DNA of 64,000 bases from assembly GCA_037446915.1 (NCBI GenBank), contig JBBIHP010000003.1:1-64000 (forward strand). Reading direction: 5' to 3'. This document shows positions 35,750 to 44,903 of this stretch, piece by piece (within the stretch, counting starts at the first letter, position 1; the number at the start of each line of letters is the position of its first letter). A program made the translations under genes and the position numbers. The notes under the pieces are model-generated. The model worked only from the letters and a program-made list of their open reading frames with translations, ran no database searches and was not told the origin of the DNA. The stretch comes from DSXH01 sp037446915. GTDB lineage: Bacteria; Bacteroidota; Ignavibacteria; Ignavibacteriales; Melioribacteraceae.

Positions 35750-36475
35750 ATGAAACAACTTACAAAAACACTGACAAAATACTTCCCTAATGCTGCATCA
35801 GTTGCAATAGGTCTAATTCCAATTTTAATATTAGTCCTTTGGTTCGATGTATCAAGAAAAATAATTGGAAAAGGAGCTATAGCTTACGCAGTGGGAACAG
35901 TAGCGTTAAAACTTCCGTTATATCATCTGGTCGTTGTAAAGTTCGTTCATCAAAAATTTTCTCACAAATGGATTGCAGTAATTCAAGGAATTGTTTCTGC
36001 TTTTTCAGAACTTGGTGCTGCATTGTTCTTTTTTATTTTTGTTGTAAAGGAACTAACATTTGCAGAGTTAATCGGTTTTGGAGTTGCTGCTGGATCAATC
36101 GAAGCAATTATCCTACCCTTTATGAAAAATCCTTTAGAGGGAACACCCCTTCAGCAGCATTCTGATGAAACAATTAAAAAATCCGAGGAGAATCAGGTTG
36201 TTCAATGGATGGGTGTTTTGGAAAGAATCCTTGCATCTATAGTGCATATTGCTTCTCGTGGACTTGTATATATAAGCTATGTTACCGGAAATATCGTCCC
36301 GATTATTATTGGGTTATCGGGATTCGCATTAATTGATGGGCGTGCATATTTTGCCCACCTCGAAAAATGGGCATTCGACGACGTTCGCGTTCTAAGTAAA
36401 TTTTATCTGTTTCTTGGAATGGTTGCACTTTCATTGACGACACTATTTCTCTTCTTTTATTATTTATTAATATGA
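35750..36475 (+). CDS. Multi-pass membrane protein, YhfC-like (possible intramembrane protease relative)
   Basis: 241 residues with about six or seven membrane segments. Charged residues buried in predicted helices are E87 (FSELGAALFFF), E118 (GSIEAIILPF), the pair E158-R159 and then H166 and R170 in ERILASIVHIASRG. The ERxxAxxxH arrangement recalls the YhfC family, which has been grouped with CAAX-type glutamate intramembrane proteases; activity is inferred, not shown. The stop codon overlaps the start of the sialidase-fold gene (ATGA), showing translational coupling. An alternative is a plain transporter-like protein. Confidence 0.55.
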   Translation: MKQLTKTLTKYFPNAASVAIGLIPILILVLWFDVSRKIIGKGAIAYAVGTVALKLPLYHLVVVKFVHQKFSHKWIAVIQGIVSAFSELGAALFFFIFVVKELTFAELIGFGVAAGSIEAIILPFMKNPLEGTPLQQHSDETIKKSEENQVVQWMGVLERILASIVHIASRGLVYISYVTGNIVPIIIGLSGFALIDGRAYFAHLEKWAFDDVRVLSKFYLFLGMVALSLTTLFLFFYYLLI

Positions 36476-37533
36476 CAAAGCTCGTAACAAATAAATCACT
36501 ACTTACTATCTTAATCTTAACATGTGGTTTACATTCATTTGCTCAGACTTCTGCCGGTTCATATAAAGCAGATATTATAACGGATGAATTAATTTTCAGA
36601 GAAGCTCATTTTAAGCAATGCCATGCATCATCTCTAGTTGAACTTTCTGATAACAAAATTTTGGCTGTTTGGTTTGGCGGATCATACGAACGGCATCCCG
36701 ATGTAACTATCTGGTGTTCAATAAGAGGTATAAACGGTTGGAGTAAACCGGAACAAATTGCAGATGGAATTATAAACGACTCTCTCCGTTACCCATGCTG
36801 GAATCCAGTTCTCTTTAAATCGAGTAAAGGTGAATTGTTTTTATTTTACAAAGTTGGTCCTTCACCAGATGAATGGTGGGGTATGATTAAAAAATCTAAA
36901 GACGATGGCAAAACATGGTCTGCACCTGAAAAGTTACCAGAAGGAATTTTAGGTCCAATCAAAAATAAACCGATTTACACTTCAAGCGGAAAAATTATCA
37001 GTCCCTCCAGTTTTGAAAATGGAAGCGTCTGGAACGCTCACATGGAAATTTCTGACGATGATGGAACGACATGGAAAAAAGTTGTACTTGATACAACGAC
37101 CGGTTATAAGCTTATTCAACCGGCGTTACTAACACTTATTGACGGGACAATTCTTGCATTGATGAGAAGTAATCAGAATTATATTGTTGAGAGCCGTTCT
37201 ACCGATGATGGAATTACCTGGAGTAAACCATGTAAAACAAATGTTATGAACCCGAATTCAGGAATTGATGCCGTTACATTAAGCAATGGATTACATTTGT
37301 TGATCTATAATCCTTCCGTATCAGGGAAGGAATGGTTCGAAGGACGCAGTAAACTTTATCTTGCACTTTCTACCAACGGCGATACTTGGATTGATCTCCT
37401 TCGCCTAGAAGAAAATAAATTAGGAGAATACAGTTACCCGGCAATCATTCAATCCAGCGATGGACTTGTTCATATCACCTATACATTCAACAGGATTAGT
37501 ATTAAATACGTTATATTAAGAATAAGAACTTAG
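36472..37533 (+). CDS. Secreted sialidase-fold (BNR) protein
   Basis: 353 residues with a signal peptide (1-24, ending FAQ). Four Asp-box motifs mark a six-bladed propeller: SKDDGKTW, SDDDGTTW, STDDGITW and STNGDTW. The N-terminal block CHASSLVELSDNKILAVWFGGSYERHPDV and RYPCWNPVLF match BNR_2-type proteins often annotated exo-alpha-sialidase. Some of these act on sialic acid or other sugars, but I cannot verify the Arg triad. It overlaps the YhfC-like gene by 4 bp, and the VOC gene follows after 13 bp. Confidence 0.75.
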   Translation: MTKLVTNKSLLTILILTCGLHSFAQTSAGSYKADIITDELIFREAHFKQCHASSLVELSDNKILAVWFGGSYERHPDVTIWCSIRGINGWSKPEQIADGIINDSLRYPCWNPVLFKSSKGELFLFYKVGPSPDEWWGMIKKSKDDGKTWSAPEKLPEGILGPIKNKPIYTSSGKIISPSSFENGSVWNAHMEISDDDGTTWKKVVLDTTTGYKLIQPALLTLIDGTILALMRSNQNYIVESRSTDDGITWSKPCKTNVMNPNSGIDAVTLSNGLHLLIYNPSVSGKEWFEGRSKLYLALSTNGDTWIDLLRLEENKLGEYSYPAIIQSSDGLVHITYTFNRISIKYVILRIRT

Positions 37534-37546
37534 GATAATCTTATTT

Positions 37547-38533
37547 ATGAAGAAGATATTATTTTATATAATAATTCTTTCACTGACTTTTTCGGCAAGT
37601 TTTTATCATCAGCCAAATAATTTTATAAATGAAAGGGATAGAATGGCATCAACAAATAAAATCGTTCCGCACCTCTGGTTCGATAAAGAAGCTAAGGAAG
37701 CCGCAGAGTATTATGCTTCAATATTTCCAAATTCAGAGGTAATAAACGTTACAACAAATTCAGGAACACCTTCGGGCGATGTAGATATAGTAAGTTTTAA
37801 ACTCTGGGGTGTTGAATTCGCAGCAATAAGTGCTGGACCGTATTTTAAAATAAATCCTTCCATTTCCTTCTTTGTTTATTGCGGTTCGGATAATGAGATC
37901 GAGCGACTCTACAACAAACTAATAGAGCACGGATTCGCACTAATGCCATTAGATAAATATCTATGGAGCGAGAAGTATGCCTGGGTACAGGATAAATACG
38001 GTGTTTCATGGCAGCTCGATGTTGACTCAATTAATTCTGATCAGAAGATTGTTCCGGCAATTTTATTTGCAAATGAAAAAGCCCCACGGGTAAAGGAAGC
38101 AGTAAGTTTTTACTCAACAGTGTTCTCGAATTCACAAATATTATTGGAATCTCCATGGGATGATTCTGCCGGTATGCCTACAGGATCCCTCCTCTTTGCT
38201 CAATTCAAACTGAACGGTTACATATTCAATGCGATGAGCGGCGGAACAATGAAACATGAATTTGATTTTAATGAGGCGGTTTCATTTATGGTCTATTGCA
38301 AAGATCAGAATGAGATTGACTATTACTGGACTAAACTTTCAGATGGTGGTAGTGAACAGCAATGCGGGTGGCTGAAAGATAAATTCGGCGTCTCGTGGCA
38401 AATTGTTCCGATTGAGATTGATGAAATGATGCATACAAAAGATAAAGAACAGCTTGCAAGAGTTACAGAAGTAATGCTTAAGATGAGCAAACTTAATCTT
38501 AATGAACTAAGAAATGCATATAATGGTAAATAA
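37547..38533 (+). CDS. Double VOC/PhnB-like (glyoxalase-fold) protein, start uncertain
   Basis: 328 residues with two homologous VOC domains (about 38-150 and 170-285). Both carry the 3-demethylubiquinone-9 3-methyltransferase/PhnB pattern: VPHLWFDKEAKEAAEYYASIFPNSEV and VPAILFANEKAPRVKEAVSFYSTVF, each ending in a W-KDKYGVSWQ-like strand. The substrate is unknown; some relatives bind metals or small aromatics. The first 32 residues are a hydrophobic leader. An internal ATG at 37643 has a better ribosome-binding site (gaaaggga) and gives the standard cytosolic form (296 residues). Confidence 0.8.
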   Translation: MKKILFYIIILSLTFSASFYHQPNNFINERDRMASTNKIVPHLWFDKEAKEAAEYYASIFPNSEVINVTTNSGTPSGDVDIVSFKLWGVEFAAISAGPYFKINPSISFFVYCGSDNEIERLYNKLIEHGFALMPLDKYLWSEKYAWVQDKYGVSWQLDVDSINSDQKIVPAILFANEKAPRVKEAVSFYSTVFSNSQILLESPWDDSAGMPTGSLLFAQFKLNGYIFNAMSGGTMKHEFDFNEAVSFMVYCKDQNEIDYYWTKLSDGGSEQQCGWLKDKFGVSWQIVPIEIDEMMHTKDKEQLARVTEVMLKMSKLNLNELRNAYNGK

Positions 38534-38555
38534 TTATTTCAATGGTTTATAGTTT

Positions 38556-40181
38556 TTGAAAAATTTTGTTATTATACACTGGTCAATAATTAGTGCTGTT
38601 ATTCTTCTATACTTAATAATCGGAATACTTCTAACTATCTCCATCACTAATAATCAGTCGAATTTTATTTATTCTTTGGATGACACTTATATTCATCTTA
38701 GCATTGCAAAAAATTTTGCCGAATCAGGTAATTGGAGTGTTAACAGTTCATCGTTTACATCTTCAACATCATCACCATTGTGGACGTTTATTATTTCAAT
38801 TACTTATTTAATACCATCTTTTAATTTATACTCGCCGTTCGTCTTAAATATATTAATCTCTGCTTTACTTCTAATAATTTGTTACAACTTATTGAAAAAA
38901 ATAAATCTCTCGAGTTCTTTAATCTTTATCGTATTGCTCTCCTTAATTTTTTTCATCCCAATTCCTTTCCTGGTCTTTACCGGTTTAGAACATTTACTGC
39001 ATACTCTATTGATAATCTTATATGTTTATTTATCGGCGGATTTAATTTCAAATGTAGATTCTGTGATTCCCGGAAATGAATCCCGTTATTTTAAAAAATA
39101 CAAATATTTGGTGTTGCTTACTTTATTAATTGTGTTGATACGTTACGAAAGTTTGTTTTTTGTCTTCACATCGGGTATTCTTTTTATTTTTCGAAGAAAA
39201 TATCTTCTCGGTATAACTATAATATTAAGCGGTCTTATTCCAATTACTATTTACGGAATAATTTCTATTGCTAATGGATGGCCATTTATACCTGCTCCCA
39301 TTTTGCTAAAAGCTAATTTACCGGATTTCAGCACAATAAAATGGATTTTAAAATCTTTGGGGCTTAACAGTTTAATTCAATTAACCAACTGTATCCCTTT
39401 ATTATTATTATTTATTGCATCACTTTTTTTACTTTTAATTCGTTACAACACTGAAAAAAATCTTTGGAATACTTCCACCGTTTTTCTAATCATATTTATT
39501 ACCGGACTATTACTTCACATGCAATTTTCCTCTTTATCAATAAGGTATGAGGCCTATTTAATTGGTTTGGGAATAATAGGTGTTGTATTCGAAGGTAATC
39601 AATACTTAACAAACTCAAAATTTTTTGCAATTACCAGGAAGCATGTAATATCTCGTTTGATATTTCTTCTTGTGGTATTATTTATTTTATTGCCATTTTT
39701 CCGCAGAGGGCTCTTAAATATTGAAAAAACAATTAGAGCTACAAATAATATTTACGAACAACAATATCAGGTAGCATCGTTTTTAAATTCGTATTTCAAT
39801 CATCAATCGGTAGCAGCAAATGATATCGGCGCCATTAATTATTTTAGTTACACAAAATGCCTTGACCTCTGGGGAATATCAAACAGAGAAATTCTTTTAT
39901 TGAAGCTTGCAAACAACTACAACACTGAAAAAATCAATCAAATTTCTAATTCAAATAGCGTTAAAATCGCAGTGGTTTATGAAAAATGGTTTAAGAGTTA
40001 TGGCGGATTACCCGACTCCTGGGAAAAAATATGTAGCTGGACTATTTCGGATAACGTAATATGTGGCGATAGTATTGTAACTTTCTATTCTACTAAATCA
40101 TCTTTTTCCGATTCACTTGCAAACTCTCTTAAAGAATTCTCTCTAAAGCTTCCCAAAGGAGTTAAAAGTTATTTTTATTAA
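38556..40181 (+). CDS. GT-C-type membrane glycosyltransferase-like protein, TTG start
   Basis: 541 residues with about ten membrane segments and a short periplasmic C-terminal domain. The first external loop contains SLDDTYIHLSIAKNFAESG with D42-D43, the position of the catalytic/metal Asp of GT-C enzymes (ArnT/PMT-like), which use polyprenyl-phosphate sugars. No ATG lies before this motif in frame, so the start is the TTG at 38556 or another non-ATG codon. The acceptor is unknown; glycosylation of envelope lipids or exported proteins is plausible. It starts 22 bp after the VOC gene. Confidence 0.65.
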   Translation: MKNFVIIHWSIISAVILLYLIIGILLTISITNNQSNFIYSLDDTYIHLSIAKNFAESGNWSVNSSSFTSSTSSPLWTFIISITYLIPSFNLYSPFVLNILISALLLIICYNLLKKINLSSSLIFIVLLSLIFFIPIPFLVFTGLEHLLHTLLIILYVYLSADLISNVDSVIPGNESRYFKKYKYLVLLTLLIVLIRYESLFFVFTSGILFIFRRKYLLGITIILSGLIPITIYGIISIANGWPFIPAPILLKANLPDFSTIKWILKSLGLNSLIQLTNCIPLLLLFIASLFLLLIRYNTEKNLWNTSTVFLIIFITGLLLHMQFSSLSIRYEAYLIGLGIIGVVFEGNQYLTNSKFFAITRKHVISRLIFLLVVLFILLPFFRRGLLNIEKTIRATNNIYEQQYQVASFLNSYFNHQSVAANDIGAINYFSYTKCLDLWGISNREILLLKLANNYNTEKINQISNSNSVKIAVVYEKWFKSYGGLPDSWEKICSWTISDNVICGDSIVTFYSTKSSFSDSLANSLKEFSLKLPKGVKSYFY

Positions 40182-40250
40182 TATTATTCTGGAGACAAAT
40201 AGTAGATTCAAATCTAGATTGTGATGGACTAGAAACCAATTATACTAAAC

Positions 40251-40577
40251 TCACATTAATCTATAATACCGTTCAATTTCTAACTCAAGCTCGTCAAAAT
40301 TTATAATCCTTGCTTTCCGAATGTATTCCTTTCCATCAAAGTAAAATAAAATTGTCGGAACGGTAAAAACACTTTTCTGTGCAGCTAGTTCTTTTGCTTC
40401 TGCAATGTTTACATAAATGAATTTTATCTCGGGATATTTATCTGCAAGAAATTCTTTCATCTTGGGCTTCAGCACTTTACATACGTTGCAGTCGGGTGTG
40501 CTCATATAGAATGCCGCAGCATACTTCGATTTAATTACTTCATCAAATTCTAATTGAGTTGTAATTTCATTTTGCAT
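40251..40577 (-). CDS. Thioredoxin-fold protein with CxxC motif
   Basis: 108 residues from the ATG at 40577; a start 13 codons upstream is open but adds no conserved sequence. The redox motif is C30-N-V-C33 in STPDCNVCKVLKP, and the cis-Pro loop is FTVPTILFYFDG. No signal peptide, so cytosolic. It is the last gene of the minus-strand run that includes the AlaX-like and NTF2-like genes, 71 bp after the latter. It could serve as a thiol reductant; a link to the arsenate reductase is possible but unsupported by position. Confidence 0.8.
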   Translation of the reverse strand: MQNEITTQLEFDEVIKSKYAAAFYMSTPDCNVCKVLKPKMKEFLADKYPEIKFIYVNIAEAKELAAQKSVFTVPTILFYFDGKEYIRKARIINFDELELEIERYYRLM

Positions 40578-40648
40578 CGTTTGGATATTTCTCCGTAATA
40601 GAATGCGGAAGAACACGAATTATATTGATTTCCGCGGATAAACAATAA

Positions 40649-41080
40649 TTAAGAAGAATGATCTGCAACAACAAGCCAGTTGCCCTTAATCTTCTTATAA
40701 AGCAAAGTAAAATATCCTTCTACCGAAGGTTTATCCGGGTAATCGAGTTTCCATTTACCAATCATAAATGCAGAATCGTTTCCGAGCCCTTCAAGTGAAA
40801 TTACCTCGAAAGAAAGTTTTCCCATCGCTTCTTTATCGGGATAACCTTTCCTGTAATTTTCTAAAGTCTCGTTCCATCCATATTGAACACCGCGCTTACC
40901 AATAAACCTTAATGAATCCGAATTCCAGTATCCATCCATATAACCTTCAAGGTCACCTTTGTTCCATGCAATTCTTTGTTGTTCAAGAGCTTCAAGAATT
41001 TTAGCTTGATCTACTTCGGAAAACATCTGGGCAATTATTGCAGATGATAAAAACATCAAAGCAAAAATAACTTTTCTCAT
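40649..41080 (-). CDS. Secreted NTF2/SnoaL-like (DUF4440) protein
   Basis: 143 residues with a signal peptide (1-17). The mature cone-shaped fold is recognisable from ALEQQRIAWNKGDLEGYMDGYW, FIGKRGVQYGWNETLENYRKGYP and the closing strands GYFTLLYKKIKGNWLVVADHSS. The family covers isomerases, dehydratases and non-enzymatic binding proteins; its role is undetermined. Its start overlaps the end of the AlaX-like gene by 4 bp, so the two are translationally coupled. Confidence 0.8.
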   Translation of the reverse strand: MRKVIFALMFLSSAIIAQMFSEVDQAKILEALEQQRIAWNKGDLEGYMDGYWNSDSLRFIGKRGVQYGWNETLENYRKGYPDKEAMGKLSFEVISLEGLGNDSAFMIGKWKLDYPDKPSVEGYFTLLYKKIKGNWLVVADHSS

Positions 41081-41535
41081 TTTGGCTCGTTAATTTTAAA
41101 ACGGACTCTTAATACACCGTCATTAAAATCGGTCGATATAATTCTGAATCCACCGATCTCTTTTGTTGATGTTACATGCAGACCGCTACACAAACATTTA
41201 TCATAATCACCAATACTGATTACCCTTAAATTATCCCCGGAATCTTCGGGCAGCCGACCAAGATTAAAATAATTCTGAGCTTCATCTTTACTCATAAAAC
41301 TTTCGGTAACGGGAAGATCAAGAGCAATTTTCTCGTTTACAATCTCTTCAATCTTTTTTATTTCTTCAGTAGCTAAATTGCGATCGAAGTGATAATCGCA
41401 TTTCGATTTTTTCTTTTCGATGTGCGCACTGAAAGCTCTGCCCCGTTTAAACATCTGATCCATTGTTCCATTAAGAAGATGCTCTGCGCTATGCATCGGG
41501 GCATAATAAGATTTAGGGTTTTCGTTGTATTCCAT
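41077..41535 (-). CDS. AlaX-like tRNA-editing domain protein
   Basis: 152 residues, cytosolic. The zinc site of alanyl/threonyl-tRNA editing domains is complete: H15-xxx-H19 in MHSAEHLL and the C-xxx-H element in CLCSGLHV. The body is only the editing module, with no aminoacylation domain, as in free-standing AlaX proteins that hydrolyse mischarged Ser- or Gly-tRNA(Ala). Substrate is inferred from the family. It overlaps the NTF2-like gene by 4 bp. Confidence 0.8.
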   Translation of the reverse strand: MEYNENPKSYYAPMHSAEHLLNGTMDQMFKRGRAFSAHIEKKKSKCDYHFDRNLATEEIKKIEEIVNEKIALDLPVTESFMSKDEAQNYFNLGRLPEDSGDNLRVISIGDYDKCLCSGLHVTSTKEIGGFRIISTDFNDGVLRVRFKINEPK

Positions 41536-41564
41536 ATTTTATTCTTGCTCTTAATCTTGCTCTC

Positions 41565-41592
41565 GATCATGATCAGGATTAAGATCATGATC
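41565..41592. repeat. Two copies of gatcatgatc in a short repeat
   Basis: The 10-bp palindrome occurs at 41565-41574 and 41583-41592, separated by aggattaa, within a cttaatcttgctc-like simple repeat. It occupies the gap between the S9 peptidase stop and the AlaX-like start. Confidence 0.7.
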
Positions 41593-41605
41593 AAGAAGCT
41601 GAAGT

Positions 41606-43807
41606 TTAATCTTTAGCTGTATCCAATTCCCTATTAAGCAAGTGTTTAAACCAGAATTTTACTCTTTCTCTTGTTGCGTGCTGAGCAAGCGGCATTCCGA
41701 TACCATGACGCTGATTTGGATAAAGCATCATCTCAAAGTCTTTATTTAATCTTTGCAATTCAAAAATCAGCTGGATGGAATTCTGCATATGAACATTGTC
41801 ATCAATTGTTCCGTGAGTAATTAGCATTTTACCTTTGTATTTATCAACATAGCTAAGAACCGAGCCGGCTTTATATCCATCTGGATTTTCTGCTGGTGTA
41901 TCCATGTAACGTTCCGTGTACACATTATCATAAAGTTTCCAATCCATTACGCCAAACTCCGCAATACCGTGTGTAAAATAATCCGCTTCTCTTGTAAGAG
42001 CCAGGGCAGTAACATAACCGCCGTAGCTTCCGCCGGTAATTCCAATTTTAGTTGTATCGATAAATGATTTAGTCTTCAGCCATTTTACAGCAGCCGTGTA
42101 ATCATTCATTTCCCATTTACCTAAATTGCGATGCATAAGTGCAACACCTTTTTTACCAAAATGACCTGCGCCACGATGATCGACAGAAATTGATATTATA
42201 CCGTTTTGTGCAAGAAAACTTTGAGCTAATCCCATCGAATAAGAATTTCTAACGGATCCTGAATTTGGTCCGCCATATTCATTGAATATTACAGCATACT
42301 TTTTATTTGGGTCGAAATCTGCCGGCAGATACCATATAGCTGGAAGTTCGTAACCATCGCCGGAAGGGATTGTGAAGAGTTCAACTTTTGCAAGCTCAAT
42401 TTCATCATTAGCCGGATTTCGAGAATCGCTAAGTGTTCGGATCAATTTCCCATCCAGAGAATATAATTCCGATTTGGATGGAGTTGTAATGTTACTATAT
42501 GAATCGATATAATATTTTCCACCCGGAGAAACAGAAATGTTATGCGTACCGGGAACAGTGGTTAATTGTTTGAATCCGCTTCCGTCCAGATTAACTACAA
42601 ATAAATGTCGTTCAGTACTTTTCTCTTTCCATCCAGTAAAGAATATTCTCTTATTGGCTTCATCAACAAGATTTATGCTTGTTACTTCCCACTCACCCTG
42701 AGTCAATCTTTTCTTGAGTTTTCCATTCATGTCGTAATAATAGAGATGTGCAAATCCATCAACATTTGAATGAAGTATGAATCCGCTTTTATTATCGAAG
42801 AAATAGAGATTCTCAAACCATTCAACCCATTCCTTCTGCTTTTCATTATAGAGTTCCGATTTCTTACCAGTTTGCGTATCTACATTATAAATAATGATGT
42901 TATCCTGGCCCCGGTTCATCCATTGAACAGTTAACTTGTTTTCTCGAGTCCAGGTAGGCCAAGCAATGTAGTGATCGGCTTTCTCATCAAAATCTGCCCA
43001 AACAACTTTGCTATCAGTTACATTTGCAATACCAAATTTTACATATGGATTAGGATCGCCGGCTTTTGGATAGCGCTGCTTTTCAAGTTCGCCATGCTGA
43101 CCATCTGCCCTGGTAATAAAGAATTCCGGGACAGGATGATCGTCGAATCTTAAGAATGCAATTTTGTCGCTATTAGGGGACCACCAGAATGCTGAATACT
43201 GTGTAGCACGACCGAGAATTTCTTCCATGTATACCCACGAAGCCCAGCCGTTATATATTAAGTCGGTCCCATCATTTGTTATCTGAATTTCTTTATCGTT
43301 ATCAATATCAAAAACAAAGAGATTATTATTTTTTACATAAGCTGCTTTTTTACCATCGGGAGAAAGTTTAGGAACCTTTTCCTCTTTGTCATCTTGTGTT
43401 AATTGTTTGAAGGAATTATCCGGGCGTGAATAAAAGTAGAGATTATTTTTCTGATTGAACAGATAATAATTATAATCTTTACTAACAGCCGAAGGCCGTT
43501 CAATTGAAAATCCTTCTGGTAATTCTATTCCGCTGTTATCAACATATAAAGAGGATTCGCCGGTGAGAACATTTGTTTTCATAAGTTGAGGACGGGAACC
43601 GGGTTTAGCCGGATCGGCTTTTGTTTCCAGGTAATGATTCTCGTCTGCCCAGCCCTGAGGACGCGCCATCATCATCATTGCGCGCATGTCTCTGCCACCT
43701 TCGTAAACCTGCTTGTAGGTGAGCTTTTTCTTTTGTGCGGATGAGTCTTGTATAACAATAATTGATAATACTAATATCAACAATAAAAATAATTTTGATT
43801 TTTTCAT
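41606..43807 (-). CDS. Secreted S9 family dipeptidyl-peptidase (DPP IV-like)
   Basis: 733 residues with a signal peptide (1-24). The N-terminal eight-bladed propeller (about 50-480) shows the DPP IV pattern, including NDGTDLIYNGWASWVYMEEILGR with the Glu pair-like MEE motif. The C-terminal alpha/beta hydrolase (about 490-733) has the nucleophile S594 in GGSYGGY, Asp in HGTIDDNVH and His in NQRHGIG. It should remove N-terminal dipeptides from extracellular peptides, feeding uptake such as the POT carrier. The aldo/keto reductase gene lies 56 bp upstream on the same strand. Confidence 0.92.
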   Translation of the reverse strand: MKKSKLFLLLILVLSIIVIQDSSAQKKKLTYKQVYEGGRDMRAMMMMARPQGWADENHYLETKADPAKPGSRPQLMKTNVLTGESSLYVDNSGIELPEGFSIERPSAVSKDYNYYLFNQKNNLYFYSRPDNSFKQLTQDDKEEKVPKLSPDGKKAAYVKNNNLFVFDIDNDKEIQITNDGTDLIYNGWASWVYMEEILGRATQYSAFWWSPNSDKIAFLRFDDHPVPEFFITRADGQHGELEKQRYPKAGDPNPYVKFGIANVTDSKVVWADFDEKADHYIAWPTWTRENKLTVQWMNRGQDNIIIYNVDTQTGKKSELYNEKQKEWVEWFENLYFFDNKSGFILHSNVDGFAHLYYYDMNGKLKKRLTQGEWEVTSINLVDEANKRIFFTGWKEKSTERHLFVVNLDGSGFKQLTTVPGTHNISVSPGGKYYIDSYSNITTPSKSELYSLDGKLIRTLSDSRNPANDEIELAKVELFTIPSGDGYELPAIWYLPADFDPNKKYAVIFNEYGGPNSGSVRNSYSMGLAQSFLAQNGIISISVDHRGAGHFGKKGVALMHRNLGKWEMNDYTAAVKWLKTKSFIDTTKIGITGGSYGGYVTALALTREADYFTHGIAEFGVMDWKLYDNVYTERYMDTPAENPDGYKAGSVLSYVDKYKGKMLITHGTIDDNVHMQNSIQLIFELQRLNKDFEMMLYPNQRHGIGMPLAQHATRERVKFWFKHLLNRELDTAKD

Positions 43808-43863
43808 TCCAACCCCTGATTATTCATATAAAATGTTATTTGCCAAATTGATAAATTAAAATA

Positions 43864-44835
43864 TTACCATGCATAGGCTTCAGGTGCCTGTCCCCCCGGA
43901 CCCGGCCATATTTCATCAAGCTTTTTTAATGTTTCTTCGCTCAATTTAAGTTCAAGTGCTTTAGCATTTTCTTCAAGTTGTTCAACTGTTCTCGGACCGA
44001 TAATCGGAGAAGTCACCACCGGATTATTCAGCACCCATGCAAGTGCAACATCTGCTGGTCTTTGATTAATTTCTTTACACAAATTTTCATATGCTTCAAT
44101 TAGAGGACGTAATTTCTCAACCGACTTCTGCAGTGGCTCTCTTGTTCGTCTACCTTCGGCTGCTTTTTCCAGAACGCCGCACAAAATTCCTCCGCCTAAT
44201 GGACTCCATGGAATCAATCCGATACCAAAAGCTTTACACGCTGGAATTACCTCCAGCTCTATATGTCTATTACGCAGACTATAAATACTTTGTTCGGAAA
44301 CAATTCCAAGCGCGTGTCTCTCTTTTGCCTTGTAAAATGCCTCAGCTAAATTCCATGCGGCAAAATTACTGCTGCCGACATAAAGCACTTTACCTTCAGT
44401 AATTAACTGATCCATTGCCTGGTAAATTTCGTCCCAGGGGGAATTCCTATCAATATGATGCATCTGATACAGATCTATGTGATCTGTCTGCATTCTCTTT
44501 AAACTATCTTCGCATGCTTTCTTGATATGATACGCAGAAAGTTTTGCATCATTAGGACCATCGCCCATTTTACCGTAAACTTTTGTAGCAAGAACAACCT
44601 TGTCTCTACGGTTTTTATCTTCAGCAAACCAGCGACCAATAATATTCTCTGTAACACCAACACCTTTTTCCCATCCATATACATTCGCTGTATCAAAAAA
44701 ATTAATACCGAGTTCAAGAGAACGGTTCATAATCTTAAAACTATCTTCTTCCGATGTATAAGGACCGAAGTTCATTGTCCCCAGGCAAAGCTTACTTACT
44801 TTTAATCCTGTTCTTCCTAAATATGCATATTCCAT
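43864..44835 (-). CDS. Aldo/keto reductase
   Basis: 323 residues, cytosolic TIM barrel. The catalytic tetrad is present: D48 and Y53 in FFDTANVYG, K85 in LATKVYG and H126 in LYQMHHID. The NADPH-binding region is near the C-terminus (NPVVTSPIIGPRTVEQLEENAKAL). The sequence matches the YajO/Tas-like subgroup acting on sugars or aldehydes; the substrate is unknown. It sits between two exported peptidase genes, 68 bp behind the metalloprotease, without an obvious functional link. Confidence 0.9.
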   Translation of the reverse strand: MEYAYLGRTGLKVSKLCLGTMNFGPYTSEEDSFKIMNRSLELGINFFDTANVYGWEKGVGVTENIIGRWFAEDKNRRDKVVLATKVYGKMGDGPNDAKLSAYHIKKACEDSLKRMQTDHIDLYQMHHIDRNSPWDEIYQAMDQLITEGKVLYVGSSNFAAWNLAEAFYKAKERHALGIVSEQSIYSLRNRHIELEVIPACKAFGIGLIPWSPLGGGILCGVLEKAAEGRRTREPLQKSVEKLRPLIEAYENLCKEINQRPADVALAWVLNNPVVTSPIIGPRTVEQLEENAKALELKLSEETLKKLDEIWPGPGGQAPEAYAW

Positions 44836-44903
44836 TTTAATTACCTTTCATAAATTAGCATAAAAAAATATACCGGATTAAATTATAAATCCGGCACATC
44901 ACT

